Assembly: GCA_020622085.1 (NCBI GenBank)
Contig: JAHRYM010000001.1
Span: 1,270,608 to 1,334,607 of the forward strand
Length of the DNA: 64,000 nucleotides
Reading direction: 5' to 3'
Source: Paracoccaceae bacterium
GTDB lineage: Bacteria > Pseudomonadota > Alphaproteobacteria > Rhodobacterales > Rhodobacteraceae
Below are positions 24,112-32,880 of this stretch, piece by piece. The notes beneath the pieces are model-generated. The model ran no database searches and was not told where the DNA came from. It saw only the letters and a list, made by a program, of their open reading frames with translations. The position numbers were made by a program, and so were the translations under genes. Each line of letters starts with the position of its first letter. The stretch's first letter is position 1.

Positions 24112-25448
24112 TGGCACCGGGGGTCTTGCGCGCCCGCGCCCTGCCGGTGCAGCCGGGCCTGCCGGGGTGGGTGGCGCTCTTGCCCGCCCGGACCCCGCGC
24201 CCGGCGCTGGACGGCGCGATCACCGCCGATATCGCGGTGGTCGGCGCGGGTTTTGCCGGCCTTGCGGCGGCGCGGCGCCTGTCGCAACTGGGCCCGGACC
24301 TTCGCATCGCAGTGCTGGAAGCCGGCATCATCGGCGAAGGGCCGGCCGGTCGAAATTCGGGCTTCATCATCGACCTGCCGCACGAGGTGTCCGCCGAAAG
24401 CCTCGGCGGCGACAGCGCCGACCATGCCCGCCGCGACATCTTCAAGAACCGCAGCGCGATTGCCCTGGCACAGGGCATGGCCGAGGAACACGGCTGGGGG
24501 CGCGAGGTCTTCGACCCTTGCGGGCGCTATTCGATCGCGCGGGGGGCGGCGGGGGATCGACATCTTGTCGACTATGCCCGCCAGCTTGGTTCCCTGGGCG
24601 AGCCGCACCGCCTTTTGAATGCCGACGAAACCGCCGAAGTGACGGGGACCACGTCCTTCAGTTCGGCGCTGTTCACGCCGGGAACGGCGATGATCCAGCC
24701 CGCCGATTTCGCCCGCCGCTTTGCCGATGCCCTGCGCCCGCCGGTTACGGTCCTTGAACGCTCTCCTGTCACGGCAATCGAACGGCAGGGCAACGGCTGG
24801 CTCTTGCGCAGCGATCACGGCACGGTGGCGGCAGGGCAGGTGATCCTGGCGGTCAATGGCCATGCGCAGGCCTTCGGGCTCTTGCCGCGCCGGCTGATGC
24901 ATGTCTTCACCTACGCCTCGCTGACCCGTGCGTTTGATCCGGCCCGGCTTGGGGGCGCGCGCGACTGGGCGGCGACACCCGCCCTGCCGATGGGCACCAC
25001 GATCCGCCGCATTTCTGGCGCGGACGGGGACCGGGTGCTGGTGCGGTCGCGCTATACCTACAACCCTTCGATCACCGTCAGCCCGGGGGCGGTGGCGCGC
25101 GCCGGCAGGGTGCATGACCGCAAGCTGGCGAGCCGCTTCCCGCAGCTTGCCGGCGAGAGGATGGAACACCGCTGGGCCGGAGCGATGGCGCTGACCTGGA
25201 ACAGCGTGTCCATCGTGGATGAAGTCGAGGCGAACCTATGGGTTGCGGCCGGCTGCAATGGCGTCGGCGCCACCAATGCCACCGCAAACGGCATCGTCGC
25301 GGCCGAACGCGCGCTTGGCCATCTGTCCGAACTGGGGCGGAACTTTGCCCGGACCGCCCCGCCCGCAGCAGTCCCGCCAGAGCCCTTCGCCACGATCGGG
25401 GGCAAGGCGACGCTGGCCTGGAAGGAATGGCGGGCAGGCGACGAATGA
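24111..25448 (+). CDS. FAD-dependent amine oxidoreductase (DAO superfamily), copy 2
   Basis: A 445-residue paralogue of the gene at 11183. The FAD motif is IAVVGAGFAGLAAARRL near residue 40. Shared segments are GRNSGFIIDLPHE, LFTPGTAMIQPADF, LMHVFTYASL and a C-terminal LAWKEWRA. It is coupled to the DHDPS-family gene and faces the B12 operon downstream. It probably oxidises a D- or N-methylated cyclic amino acid; this is inferred. Confidence 0.86.
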   Translation: MAPGVLRARALPVQPGLPGWVALLPARTPRPALDGAITADIAVVGAGFAGLAAARRLSQLGPDLRIAVLEAGIIGEGPAGRNSGFIIDLPHEVSAESLGGDSADHARRDIFKNRSAIALAQGMAEEHGWGREVFDPCGRYSIARGAAGDRHLVDYARQLGSLGEPHRLLNADETAEVTGTTSFSSALFTPGTAMIQPADFARRFADALRPPVTVLERSPVTAIERQGNGWLLRSDHGTVAAGQVILAVNGHAQAFGLLPRRLMHVFTYASLTRAFDPARLGGARDWAATPALPMGTTIRRISGADGDRVLVRSRYTYNPSITVSPGAVARAGRVHDRKLASRFPQLAGERMEHRWAGAMALTWNSVSIVDEVEANLWVAAGCNGVGATNATANGIVAAERALGHLSELGRNFARTAPPAAVPPEPFATIGGKATLAWKEWRAGDE

Positions 25449-25487
25449 CGGGCGGCCTGCAACGGGGTATCTGGCGCATTACCCGTC

Positions 25488-25517
25488 TTGACCCCGCCAG
25501 CCTCACTCCGGCATAAT
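25488..25517 (+). promoter_or_regulatory. sigma70-type promoter ahead of the cobalamin riboswitch
   Basis: TTGACC (25488-25493) and CATAAT (25512-25517) are separated by 18 bases. Transcription would begin at about 25524, just before the riboswitch fold. Confidence 0.55.
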
Positions 25518-25524
25518 CCGCGCG

Positions 25525-25690
25525 TCCAAGTTCCGGATGCGAATCCGGATTAAAAAGGGAACACGGCAGGGCCTTTGCCCGATCCGTGGCTGCCCCCGCA
25601 ACTGTGAGCGGTGAGCGACGCCGAAACGCCACTGGAGATTACTCCGGGAAGGCCGGCCAAGCCCTGATCCGCGAGCCAGGAGACCTGCTT
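25525..25690 (+). promoter_or_regulatory. cobalamin riboswitch
   Basis: The conserved elements appear in order. The AAAAAGGGAACACGG stretch begins at about 25552, the GCTGCCCCCGCAACTG core lies at about 25590-25604, and the B12 box GCCAGGAGACCTGC is at 25675-25688. It lies in the 379-bp gap before btuB and would shut down the B12 uptake operon when adenosylcobalamin is abundant. A GCGGG-CCCGC hairpin at 25796-25811, right next to the btuB ribosome site, is a candidate for the switching stem. Confidence 0.93.
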
Positions 25691-25827
25691 GGACATTCAC
25701 CCTTTCCCGGGCGCGGGGCGCGTCCAGGAGGCGGTTCTGTCCGCAGCGGTGATCATCGCCGTCTGTGGAGGCAATTCCCGGACAGGTCTTGTCACGCGGG
25801 TCTCGGCCCGCTTCGGGAGTATGAGCC

Positions 25828-27711
25828 ATGAGCTCTGGCCACAATCTGCGCAACGGGCTGGTCCTTGCCGCCCTTGCCCTGCCTGTGCAGGCAGAGACAC
25901 CTTCACAACCTTTCGTTCTGGACGATATCATCGTCTCGGGCGGGTTCACCGACATCGCCGCCAATGCCTATGGCCGGGCGGTCTCGGTTCTGACGGCCGA
26001 GGACATCCGGGCCAAGGGCCTGCAGACCGTCCAGGATGCGCTGCGCGCCTTGCCCGGGGTCAGTGTCAGCAGCGCCGGATCGACCCAGACACAGGTCCGG
26101 ATCCGCGGGGCCGAAGCCAGCCATACGCTGATCCTGATCGACGGTGTCGAGGCGGCGGGCGGGTCGGATGAATATATCCTGACCGGGCTCGAAACCGACA
26201 ATATCGAACGGATCGAGGTGCTGCGCGGGCCGCAGTCGGTGTTCTATGGCTCGAACGCCTCGGCCGGGGTGATCAACATCATCACTCGCAAGGGCGATCA
26301 GGGGCTGCATTACGGCGGCAGCGTCGAGGCCGGCAATGGTGTGGGTGCGGCGCTGAACCTGTCGCAGCGCGGCGAAAGGGGCGGGCTGTCCTTCATCGCT
26401 TCGGCGCGGGACGATCACGGCTATGACCAGTCGGGCGACGGCGGCGAAAAGGACGGCACGCGCCGCGCGACGATCGGTCTTTCCGGCGATTGGCAGGCAA
26501 GCGAGGATGTGAAGCTGGGCTTCACCCTGCGCCATGCCGACGAAGACTACGACTTTGACAGCGCCGACTGGGCGGCGGTGGACGCTGCGGGCTATGTGGT
26601 GGACGACCCGACCCAGACAAGCCACCGTGATGAACTGACCGCTGCCGCCTGGGCCGAATACCGCATGATGGACGGGCGACTGATCCACCGGCTGGAGGTG
26701 CAGGATTCGACCCTTGCCCAAAGCCGCAATGGCGGGCCGGAAACCACCGGCAAGACCCGCAAGCTGAAATACCGCCTCAGCGTCGGACTTGACGGGGCGG
26801 CTGACAGCGCCACGCAGATCGTCAACGTCCTGGCCGAAAAGCAGGTCGACGAATCGGACATGGCCCCGAATTACGAACGCGACACGAAATCCCTGGCGCT
26901 GGAATATCGCGGGCAGTTCGCCAATGGCTTCGACCTTCAGGCCGGCCTGCGCTATGACGACAACACCCCCTTCGAGGATTTCACGGGCTGGACGCTGGGC
27001 CTGTCGTGGAAGATCCCCGATACCGCCTTGCGGCTTCACGCCTCGGCCGGCCGGGCGCAGGTCAACCCGGCTTTCTATGACCTGTTCGTTGACGACCCGT
27101 TCACGTTGGGCAACCCGTTTCTCAAGCCTGAACGCAACACCGGCTTCGACCTTGGGCTCGAGGCCGAGATCCTGGAGGGCCGGGGAATCGTCGACGTGAC
27201 CTATTTCAACGAGAAGATGACGGACGAAATCACCTGGGTTCCGGGCGGGGCGACCGATGGCTCCGGCCGCAGCAGCTATGTGAACCAGGCGGGCGACAGT
27301 CCCCGGCAGGGGCTCGAGCTTTCGGGGCGGGTCCAGGCCACAGACGATCTTTCGCTGGGCTTCAGCGCCACCCTTCTGGATGCCAGCAATCCCGATGGCA
27401 GCGTCGAGATCCGCCGTCCCCGGACCGAGATCGCGCTGTCGGGCACCCTTCGCACCTTTGGCGGGCGGGGCTCGGTCACAGCCGATCTGCGGCATGTCTC
27501 GGGCAATTTCGACACCCAGTTCTGGGGTGCCTACCCGACGCTGGAACTGCCGGCCTTCACCACCGTCGACCTGTCGGCCCGCTATGACCTGGCCGATCAC
27601 GTGGCGATCCGGGGCCGGGTGAGCAACCTGTTCAACGTGGACGCGGTCGAGGTCTGGGGCTATGCCGCGCCGGAACGCACCGCATGGGTCGGGGTCGAGG
27701 CCAACTGGTGA
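25828..27711 (+). CDS. btuB: TonB-dependent cobalamin receptor BtuB
   Basis: A 627-residue outer-membrane receptor. A short signal peptide (residues 1-22) precedes the TonB-box region (FVLDDIIVSGG). The plug domain covers about 35-150 (VLTAEDIRAKGLQTVQDALRAL, IERIEVLRGPQS, INIITRK). The 22-strand barrel ends with an aromatic residue (VEANW). It is the first gene after a cobalamin riboswitch and overlaps btuF by four bases. The ATG at 25828 follows GGGAG. Confidence 0.93.
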   Translation: MSSGHNLRNGLVLAALALPVQAETPSQPFVLDDIIVSGGFTDIAANAYGRAVSVLTAEDIRAKGLQTVQDALRALPGVSVSSAGSTQTQVRIRGAEASHTLILIDGVEAAGGSDEYILTGLETDNIERIEVLRGPQSVFYGSNASAGVINIITRKGDQGLHYGGSVEAGNGVGAALNLSQRGERGGLSFIASARDDHGYDQSGDGGEKDGTRRATIGLSGDWQASEDVKLGFTLRHADEDYDFDSADWAAVDAAGYVVDDPTQTSHRDELTAAAWAEYRMMDGRLIHRLEVQDSTLAQSRNGGPETTGKTRKLKYRLSVGLDGAADSATQIVNVLAEKQVDESDMAPNYERDTKSLALEYRGQFANGFDLQAGLRYDDNTPFEDFTGWTLGLSWKIPDTALRLHASAGRAQVNPAFYDLFVDDPFTLGNPFLKPERNTGFDLGLEAEILEGRGIVDVTYFNEKMTDEITWVPGGATDGSGRSSYVNQAGDSPRQGLELSGRVQATDDLSLGFSATLLDASNPDGSVEIRRPRTEIALSGTLRTFGGRGSVTADLRHVSGNFDTQFWGAYPTLELPAFTTVDLSARYDLADHVAIRGRVSNLFNVDAVEVWGYAAPERTAWVGVEANW

Positions 27712-28535
27712 CACGCACATTCGCCCTTTTGCTGGCACTGATCGCCGGCCCGGCCCAGACGGCGCCGGCGGCGGCGGCGCAGCGGGTAGTGTCGATGAAC
27801 CTCTGCACCGATCAGCTGGCGATGCTGCTGGCAGCGCCGGGGCAACTGGTTTCGGTGTCGCCACTCGCGTCCGATCCGGTGTCTTCGGTCATGGCGGAGC
27901 AGGCGAAGGCCTATTCCGCCAACAGCGGCCTGGCCGAGGACATCTATCTGCTGAAACCCGATCTGGTGCTGGCGGGCGCCTTCACCGGCCGGGCGACGGT
28001 GGCGATGCTTGAACGGCTTGGTATCCCGGTGGCGATCTTCCCGCCGGCCGCATCGATTGCGGACGTGCGGCAGGGGATGCTTGACATGGGCAGGGCACTG
28101 GGACGCGAGCCGCAGGCAGAGGCGATGGTTGCCGATTTCGATGCCCGTCTGTCGGGGCTTGCCTCCGGCCCGGGGCACGCGTCCAGACCCACGGCGGCGG
28201 CCTATGCGGCCAACGGATACAATCCCGGCCGCAGCAGCCTTTCGGGCGAAATCATCGAGGCCGCCGGATTCCACAACCTTGCCGGTGATCTGGGCATGGA
28301 AACTGCGGGCTTCGTGCCGCTTGAAGCGCTGGTCATGGCTGACCCGGATCTTGTGATCACGGGCGACAGCTACGGCTACACGACGCGGGCCGAGGAGATC
28401 CTGCGCCATCCGGCGCTGGCGCGGTTGACCGGCGGGCGGCAACCGATGGAGGACCGCGACTGGATCTGCGGCCTGCCGTCGGTGCTGGACGCGGTTGAGC
28501 GCCTTGGCGCGGCCCGGCAGGAGGTGGGCCGATGA
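27708..28535 (+). CDS. btuF: cobalamin ABC transporter substrate-binding protein (BtuF-like)
   Basis: A 275-residue periplasmic class III binding protein. GTG at 27708 overlaps the btuB stop (GTGA) and opens a signal peptide ending near PAAAA. The mature chain begins RVVSMNLCTDQLAMLL, typical of BtuF/FhuD-type proteins, and has the two-lobe fold joined by a long helix (about 95-130). It hands cobalamin from BtuB to the BtuC permease. Confidence 0.9.
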   Translation: MTRTFALLLALIAGPAQTAPAAAAQRVVSMNLCTDQLAMLLAAPGQLVSVSPLASDPVSSVMAEQAKAYSANSGLAEDIYLLKPDLVLAGAFTGRATVAMLERLGIPVAIFPPAASIADVRQGMLDMGRALGREPQAEAMVADFDARLSGLASGPGHASRPTAAAYAANGYNPGRSSLSGEIIEAAGFHNLAGDLGMETAGFVPLEALVMADPDLVITGDSYGYTTRAEEILRHPALARLTGGRQPMEDRDWICGLPSVLDAVERLGAARQEVGR

Positions 28536-29518
28536 GCCATGGCCGGATCATGCTGGCACTGTCGGCGGTTGTGGCGCTGCTTTTCGCCGGATCGCTTGTC
28601 ACCGGCGTGGCCGACGTCAGCCCCTGGGAAAGTCTGCGGGCGCTGGTCATCGACGACGGCACGCCGCTGCCGCTGGTCATGCGCGAAATCCGGCTGCCGC
28701 GCGCCATCCTTGGTGTGCTGGTCGGCGCGAGCCTGGGGCTGTCGGGGGCCGCGATGCAGGGACTCTTGCGCAACCCGCTGGCGGAACCGGGGTTGATCGG
28801 CGTCTCTGGCATGGGGGCGCTGGGTGCGGTGCTGTCGATCCAGACCGGGCTCGTCGGGGCCTTCGCACTGGCGCTGCCGACGGCGGCGCTGGCGGGGGCC
28901 TGCCTTGGCGCGGTGCTGGTGTTCTTCCTGGCCGGGCGCGGCAGCGGAACCCTGCCGCTGATCCTTGCGGGTGTGGCGCTGTCGTCCCTGGCGGGCGCGC
29001 TCACCTCGCTGGCGCTGAACCTTTCGCCCAACCCCTTTGCCGCCAGCGAGATCGTCTTCTGGATGATGGGCTCGCTTGCCGACCGGTCTTTTGAACATGT
29101 GGCGATGGCCGCGCCGCTGATGCTGCTCGGTTGCGCCGCGCTTCTGACGACGGGACGTTCGCTGGAAGCCCTGACGCTGGGCGAGGACGCGGCGGCTTCG
29201 ATGGGGGTTGATCTGCGGCGCCTGCGTCTGGTGCTGGTGGGTGGCGTGGCGGCTGCGGTCGGGGCGGCGACCGCGGTGGCGGGCGCGGTGGGCTTTGTCG
29301 GGCTGGTGGTGCCGCACCTGCTGCGCGGGGCTGTTGGCGGGCGCCCGGCCCGGCTTCTGCCGGCATCGGCCCTTGGGGGCGCGGCACTGGTGTTGGCCGC
29401 CGACATCGCAGTGCGGCTGATCCTCCCGGGGCGCGACCTCAAGCTCGGGGTGCTGATGGCGCTGATCGGGGCGCCGGTCTTTCTGCACCTGATCTGGCGG
29501 ATGCGGGGGGAGCCATGA
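28532..29518 (+). CDS. btuC: FecCD/BtuC-type ABC permease
   Basis: A 328-residue permease of the FecCD family with about nine or ten hydrophobic segments. Family motifs are RLPRAILGVLVGASLGLSGAAMQG near the N-terminus and GAVGFVGLVVPHLLR near residue 252. It overlaps its neighbours by four bases on both sides. It forms the cobalamin channel with BtuD. Confidence 0.92.
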   Translation: MSHGRIMLALSAVVALLFAGSLVTGVADVSPWESLRALVIDDGTPLPLVMREIRLPRAILGVLVGASLGLSGAAMQGLLRNPLAEPGLIGVSGMGALGAVLSIQTGLVGAFALALPTAALAGACLGAVLVFFLAGRGSGTLPLILAGVALSSLAGALTSLALNLSPNPFAASEIVFWMMGSLADRSFEHVAMAAPLMLLGCAALLTTGRSLEALTLGEDAAASMGVDLRRLRLVLVGGVAAAVGAATAVAGAVGFVGLVVPHLLRGAVGGRPARLLPASALGGAALVLAADIAVRLILPGRDLKLGVLMALIGAPVFLHLIWRMRGEP

Positions 29519-30258
29519 CGCTGCTCGAGGTCGAAAACCTGACCGTCAGCCGCAAGGGCGGCAAGGCACTGGATGCGGTCAGCCTGCAGATTTCCGCCGG
29601 CGAATGCATTGGCCTGATCGGGCCGAACGGCGCGGGCAAGACCACATTGATGCGGGCGGCGCTGGGGCTGATCCCTTCTGCCGGGCACAGCACCTTGGCC
29701 GCGCTTTCGCCCGCCGCACGGGCGGCGCGGGTCGCCTGGCTGCCGCAATCGCGCGAAATCGCCTGGCCGGTCAGCGTGGCGCATCTTGTCGGCCTTGGCG
29801 CGGCGGCGCGGGGCCGGGGCGACGACCACCCGGCGGTTGGCGCGGCGGTCGCACGCATGGGGCTGGGGCCGCTGGCCCACCGCCGCGCCACCGACCTGTC
29901 GGGGGGCGAACAGGCCCGGGTGCTGATCGCGCGGGCGCTGGCGCAGGAAGCTCCGCTGCTTCTGGTGGATGAACCGATCGCCGGCCTGGATCCCGCGCAA
30001 CAGATCCGCACCATGCGCGTCTTGCGCGCGCTGGCCGACGAGGGCCGGGGGGTCATGGTTTCCCTGCATGACCTGGGGCTTGCTGCGCGGCATTGCACGC
30101 GGCTTGTGGTGATGCGGGGCGGGCGGATCGTGGCCGATGGCCGGCCCGACGCCATCCTTCAGCCCGCGCTGCTGGCCGAGGTCTTCGACATCACCGCCTG
30201 CACCCTTGCCACCGAGGAAGGCACGATCTTCCAGCCGCTCGCCACGGTGGCACCATGA
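29515..30258 (+). CDS. btuD: cobalamin ABC transporter ATPase (BtuD-like)
   Basis: A 247-residue ABC ATPase. Walker A is GPNGAGKTT, the signature LSGGEQARVLIARAL, Walker B LLLVDEPIAGLD, and the switch His is in SLHDLG. It overlaps btuC and cbiZ by four bases each and energises cobalamin uptake through BtuC. Confidence 0.92.
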   Translation: MTLLEVENLTVSRKGGKALDAVSLQISAGECIGLIGPNGAGKTTLMRAALGLIPSAGHSTLAALSPAARAARVAWLPQSREIAWPVSVAHLVGLGAAARGRGDDHPAVGAAVARMGLGPLAHRRATDLSGGEQARVLIARALAQEAPLLLVDEPIAGLDPAQQIRTMRVLRALADEGRGVMVSLHDLGLAARHCTRLVVMRGGRIVADGRPDAILQPALLAEVFDITACTLATEEGTIFQPLATVAP

Positions 30259-30947
30259 TCGGGCTGCGATTGATCCGGCCCTGGCTTGAACTGGCGCTTG
30301 ACCGGCCGCTGCGGGCGCTGAGCTTTGCCCCCCATCGCTCCGGCTTCGTGATGACCGACCGGATTCTCTGGCGCGAAGTCCGCAATGCCGACCTTCATCC
30401 CGGTTTCGACGCCGAAGCCTGGCTGGCGGATGAGCTGGCGGCGCGGGGCCGGCAGGGTGCGGTCGGCATGATGACCTCGCGCGACATCGGCCGGCACTTC
30501 CGCCACGACGCAAACATCGAAGGCATTGCCGCCGCCTGCGTCGCCACCGTGGGTCTTGGCAATGCTGAAACCGTGGGCCGCAGGCTGGCGCCGCCCGCAT
30601 CTGCGATCGGGACGATCAACATTGCCGTCGTGCTGTCATCTGCCATGACCGAGACCGCGCAGATCGAGGCGCTGACCATCGCCGCCGAGGCGCGCACGGC
30701 GGCAGTGATGGAAAGTGGTCTCCGCCTGCGCAATGGGGCCCCCGCAACCGGCACCGGAACCGACTGCATCGTTATTGTCGCACCACCCGGCACCGCAGCG
30801 GCGGGCGCGCTGCGCTTTGCAGGCCTGCATACGGCCGCAGGCGAGGCTATTGGAAGGGTAGTGCGGGGCGCCGTTCTGGAAGGGGCCAAGGACTGGATCC
30901 GCGAAAACGGGGGGGTTGCCAATGGCTATCTGCCAGCCGCGGGCTGA
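30255..30947 (+). CDS. cbiZ: adenosylcobinamide amidohydrolase (CbiZ)
   Basis: A 230-residue CbiZ/DUF105 protein. Recognisable segments are VGMMTSRDIGRH, CVATVGLGNAE, INIAVVLS and GTGTDCIVIV. The enzyme removes the aminopropanol side chain of adenosylcobinamides or pseudocobalamin so that incomplete or wrong corrinoids can be rebuilt. The ATG at 30255 overlaps the btuD stop. Its presence shows that the operon salvages corrinoids as well as importing B12. Confidence 0.9.
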   Translation: MIGLRLIRPWLELALDRPLRALSFAPHRSGFVMTDRILWREVRNADLHPGFDAEAWLADELAARGRQGAVGMMTSRDIGRHFRHDANIEGIAAACVATVGLGNAETVGRRLAPPASAIGTINIAVVLSSAMTETAQIEALTIAAEARTAAVMESGLRLRNGAPATGTGTDCIVIVAPPGTAAAGALRFAGLHTAAGEAIGRVVRGAVLEGAKDWIRENGGVANGYLPAAG

Positions 30948-32040
30948 GGCGGGATGGATCCCGCGCCCGGTATTTTCCGCCGGCCCGGCTGCGACCCCGG
31001 CCCCGATCGCCGGGCGGCATGGCTGGTCCCGAACCATCGCGGCGGCACCCGTTCCCCTGGGGCGGGTGCCCGACCTGAACCGCGTCGGCAGCGCCGCGCC
31101 CCTTGCCGGACCGATGCGCGAGGAAGCGTCTGACGGCGCGGAGGCCCGGCAGGCTCGGCGCGGGGTCTGGCCAGTTGCAGTTTCGGTTGCGGTGCATCTG
31201 GGGCTTGCGGCCTTTGCGTTGCAGCATTCGCCGGCCCCGTTGCAGCCGACCGCTCCCGATGGGGTGAGCGTGACGCTTGTCTCGGCGGCGGATCTTGTGT
31301 CGGACGTGCCGCCCGATCTTGCCGGCGCCACGCAGGCGCCCGCGGCCCCGCAAGCCCCCGGCGCCCCTGACGCGGCGGATGCGCCGCTGCTGCCGCCGGT
31401 CGAGGCCACCGCCGGCCTGCGCCCGGATGCCCCGGTCGCGCCGGCCGCAGAACCTTCGTTGCAGGTCGATCTGCCACCCGCACCGCCGGTATCGGCTGAG
31501 CCGCCCCGTTCGGCGCCGGCCGAGGCCCCCTTGGCACCAGAGGCCGTCGACCCCCCGGCCAAGGCGCAGCCCGGGCCGCCCGAAAAACCACAGGCGAAAG
31601 CCAGGGAAAAGACCAAGGCCACCACCGCCCGGACCGCGACAAAGCGCAAGACAACGGCCGCCAAGGCGCCGGCACCCAAGGGGGCCGCCATTGCGGCGAA
31701 CGGGGCGGCGGCCGTCGGCGAAGGTGCACCGGTTTCCGCGAAATCGGCGGGCAAGCTGCAGGCAAGCTGGGGCGGCACCATCCGTCGCGCCGTGGACCGT
31801 GCCAAGCGCTACCCCGCCAGTGCCCGCGCCGGGCGCCTGAAAGGGACGGTCACCATCCAGTTGACCGTGAACCGGGCAGGACAGGTCATCGGCAGCGCGG
31901 TCATCGGGTCTTCGGGACATCCCGTTCTTGACCAGTCGGCGATTGCCGCCGCGACATCGGCGCGCGGCATCCCGGGGGCACCGGGCGGGCTTGAAGGCAG
32001 AAGTTTCACCTTCACGCTCAAGTTGAAATTCACGCCCTGA
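30922..32040 (+). CDS. tonB: TonB-like energy transducer
   Basis: About 372 residues from the ATG at 30922. One membrane helix (about residues 85-102, WPVAVSVAVHLGLAAFAL) is followed by a long Pro/Ala-rich and then Lys-rich spacer (about 110-270) and a C-terminal TonB domain (about 280-372: YPASARAGRLKGTVTIQLTV and the VLDQSAIAAA helix). The 80 residues before the helix are unusual. A start at about 31114 (MREEAS) would remove most of them and is equally plausible. The upstream start overlaps cbiZ by 26 bp. Its place in the operon suggests a TonB dedicated to BtuB. Confidence 0.82.
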   Translation: MAICQPRAEAGWIPRPVFSAGPAATPAPIAGRHGWSRTIAAAPVPLGRVPDLNRVGSAAPLAGPMREEASDGAEARQARRGVWPVAVSVAVHLGLAAFALQHSPAPLQPTAPDGVSVTLVSAADLVSDVPPDLAGATQAPAAPQAPGAPDAADAPLLPPVEATAGLRPDAPVAPAAEPSLQVDLPPAPPVSAEPPRSAPAEAPLAPEAVDPPAKAQPGPPEKPQAKAREKTKATTARTATKRKTTAAKAPAPKGAAIAANGAAAVGEGAPVSAKSAGKLQASWGGTIRRAVDRAKRYPASARAGRLKGTVTIQLTVNRAGQVIGSAVIGSSGHPVLDQSAIAAATSARGIPGAPGGLEGRSFTFTLKLKFTP

Positions 32041-32049
32041 GGGTGACGA

Positions 32050-32880
32050 CTACCAGACAGCTTCGGCCGTCATCGTCGTGACGCCTGCTTGCGAAACGGT
32101 TGCAAGTTCTTGCCCCGATCCGGTCTTCCACGCCCGGATCCGCAGCGTCTGCGGACCGCAGGCCGGGCTCAGCCCCCGGAAGGTGAAGCGGTGCGGCAAG
32201 CCGCCAGCCAACCGCGTGGCGAGGTTCAACATCAGCGTCGCCTGAAGCGGCCCATGGATCACCAGCCCGGGATAGAACTCGATACTGCGGGCATAGCTTT
32301 CGTCATAATGGATCCGGTGGCCGTTGAAGGTCAGCGCCGAGTAGCGAAACAGCATCACCGGATCCACCGCCACCTGCCATTCGGCATCCGCGCCGTCGCG
32401 CGCATCCGGAGTGGGATCGGGTGCAGGCGCCGTCGCGGCGGGGCGGTAGACGATGTCGTGCCGTTCGCGGAGCGCGGGACCGCGGTCGGTGGTCAATTCG
32501 TGATGGACGGCGACAAAGCTCAGCGCGCCGCTGCGTCCGGTCTTTTGCCGCACGTCACCAATGCGGGACTGGCGCGTGACCCGGTCGCCTTCGCGCAGAG
32601 GGTCAAGAAACTCCAGCGCGCCGCCTGCCCACATCCGGCGGGGCAGGGGGACGGGCGGCAGGAACCCGCCCTTTGCCGGGTGGCCGTCCTGTCCCAGCCC
32701 CGCCGGCGGAACCGCAGGCGGCGAAAGGCACCAATGCACTCCGGCCGGCGCCGCGCCGGTTTCGCCCAGGTTTGGCGAAAAGGTGGCGCGGAACCGTTCC
32801 ACCATCCCGGCCGAGATCGTCTCGATCCGCGGCGTGTCGCTCTGGCCGATCCAGGAAGAGAAATCGGAATCATCGGTCAT
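32050..32880 (-). CDS. FAS1-like/MaoC-type acyl-CoA dehydratase
   Basis: A 276-residue double hot-dog protein like mesaconyl-C4-CoA hydratase and HTD2-type dehydratases. The hydratase-2-type active region is seen at YSALTFNGHRIHYDESYAR (Asn-His with Asp nearby), and PRRMWAGGALEFLDPL marks the N-terminal FAS1-like half. The ATG at 32878-32880 overlaps the CoA-transferase stop by 11 bp. It is the last gene of the acyl-CoA operon, where it would hydrate or dehydrate an enoyl-CoA. Confidence 0.85.
   Translation of the reverse strand: MTDDSDFSSWIGQSDTPRIETISAGMVERFRATFSPNLGETGAAPAGVHWCLSPPAVPPAGLGQDGHPAKGGFLPPVPLPRRMWAGGALEFLDPLREGDRVTRQSRIGDVRQKTGRSGALSFVAVHHELTTDRGPALRERHDIVYRPAATAPAPDPTPDARDGADAEWQVAVDPVMLFRYSALTFNGHRIHYDESYARSIEFYPGLVIHGPLQATLMLNLATRLAGGLPHRFTFRGLSPACGPQTLRIRAWKTGSGQELATVSQAGVTTMTAEAVW

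Noticed and set aside
30916-31113. Firm assignment of the TonB start
   Set aside because: Both the ATG at 30922 and the one near 31114 are plausible. The upstream residues show no domain, so the start is left open.
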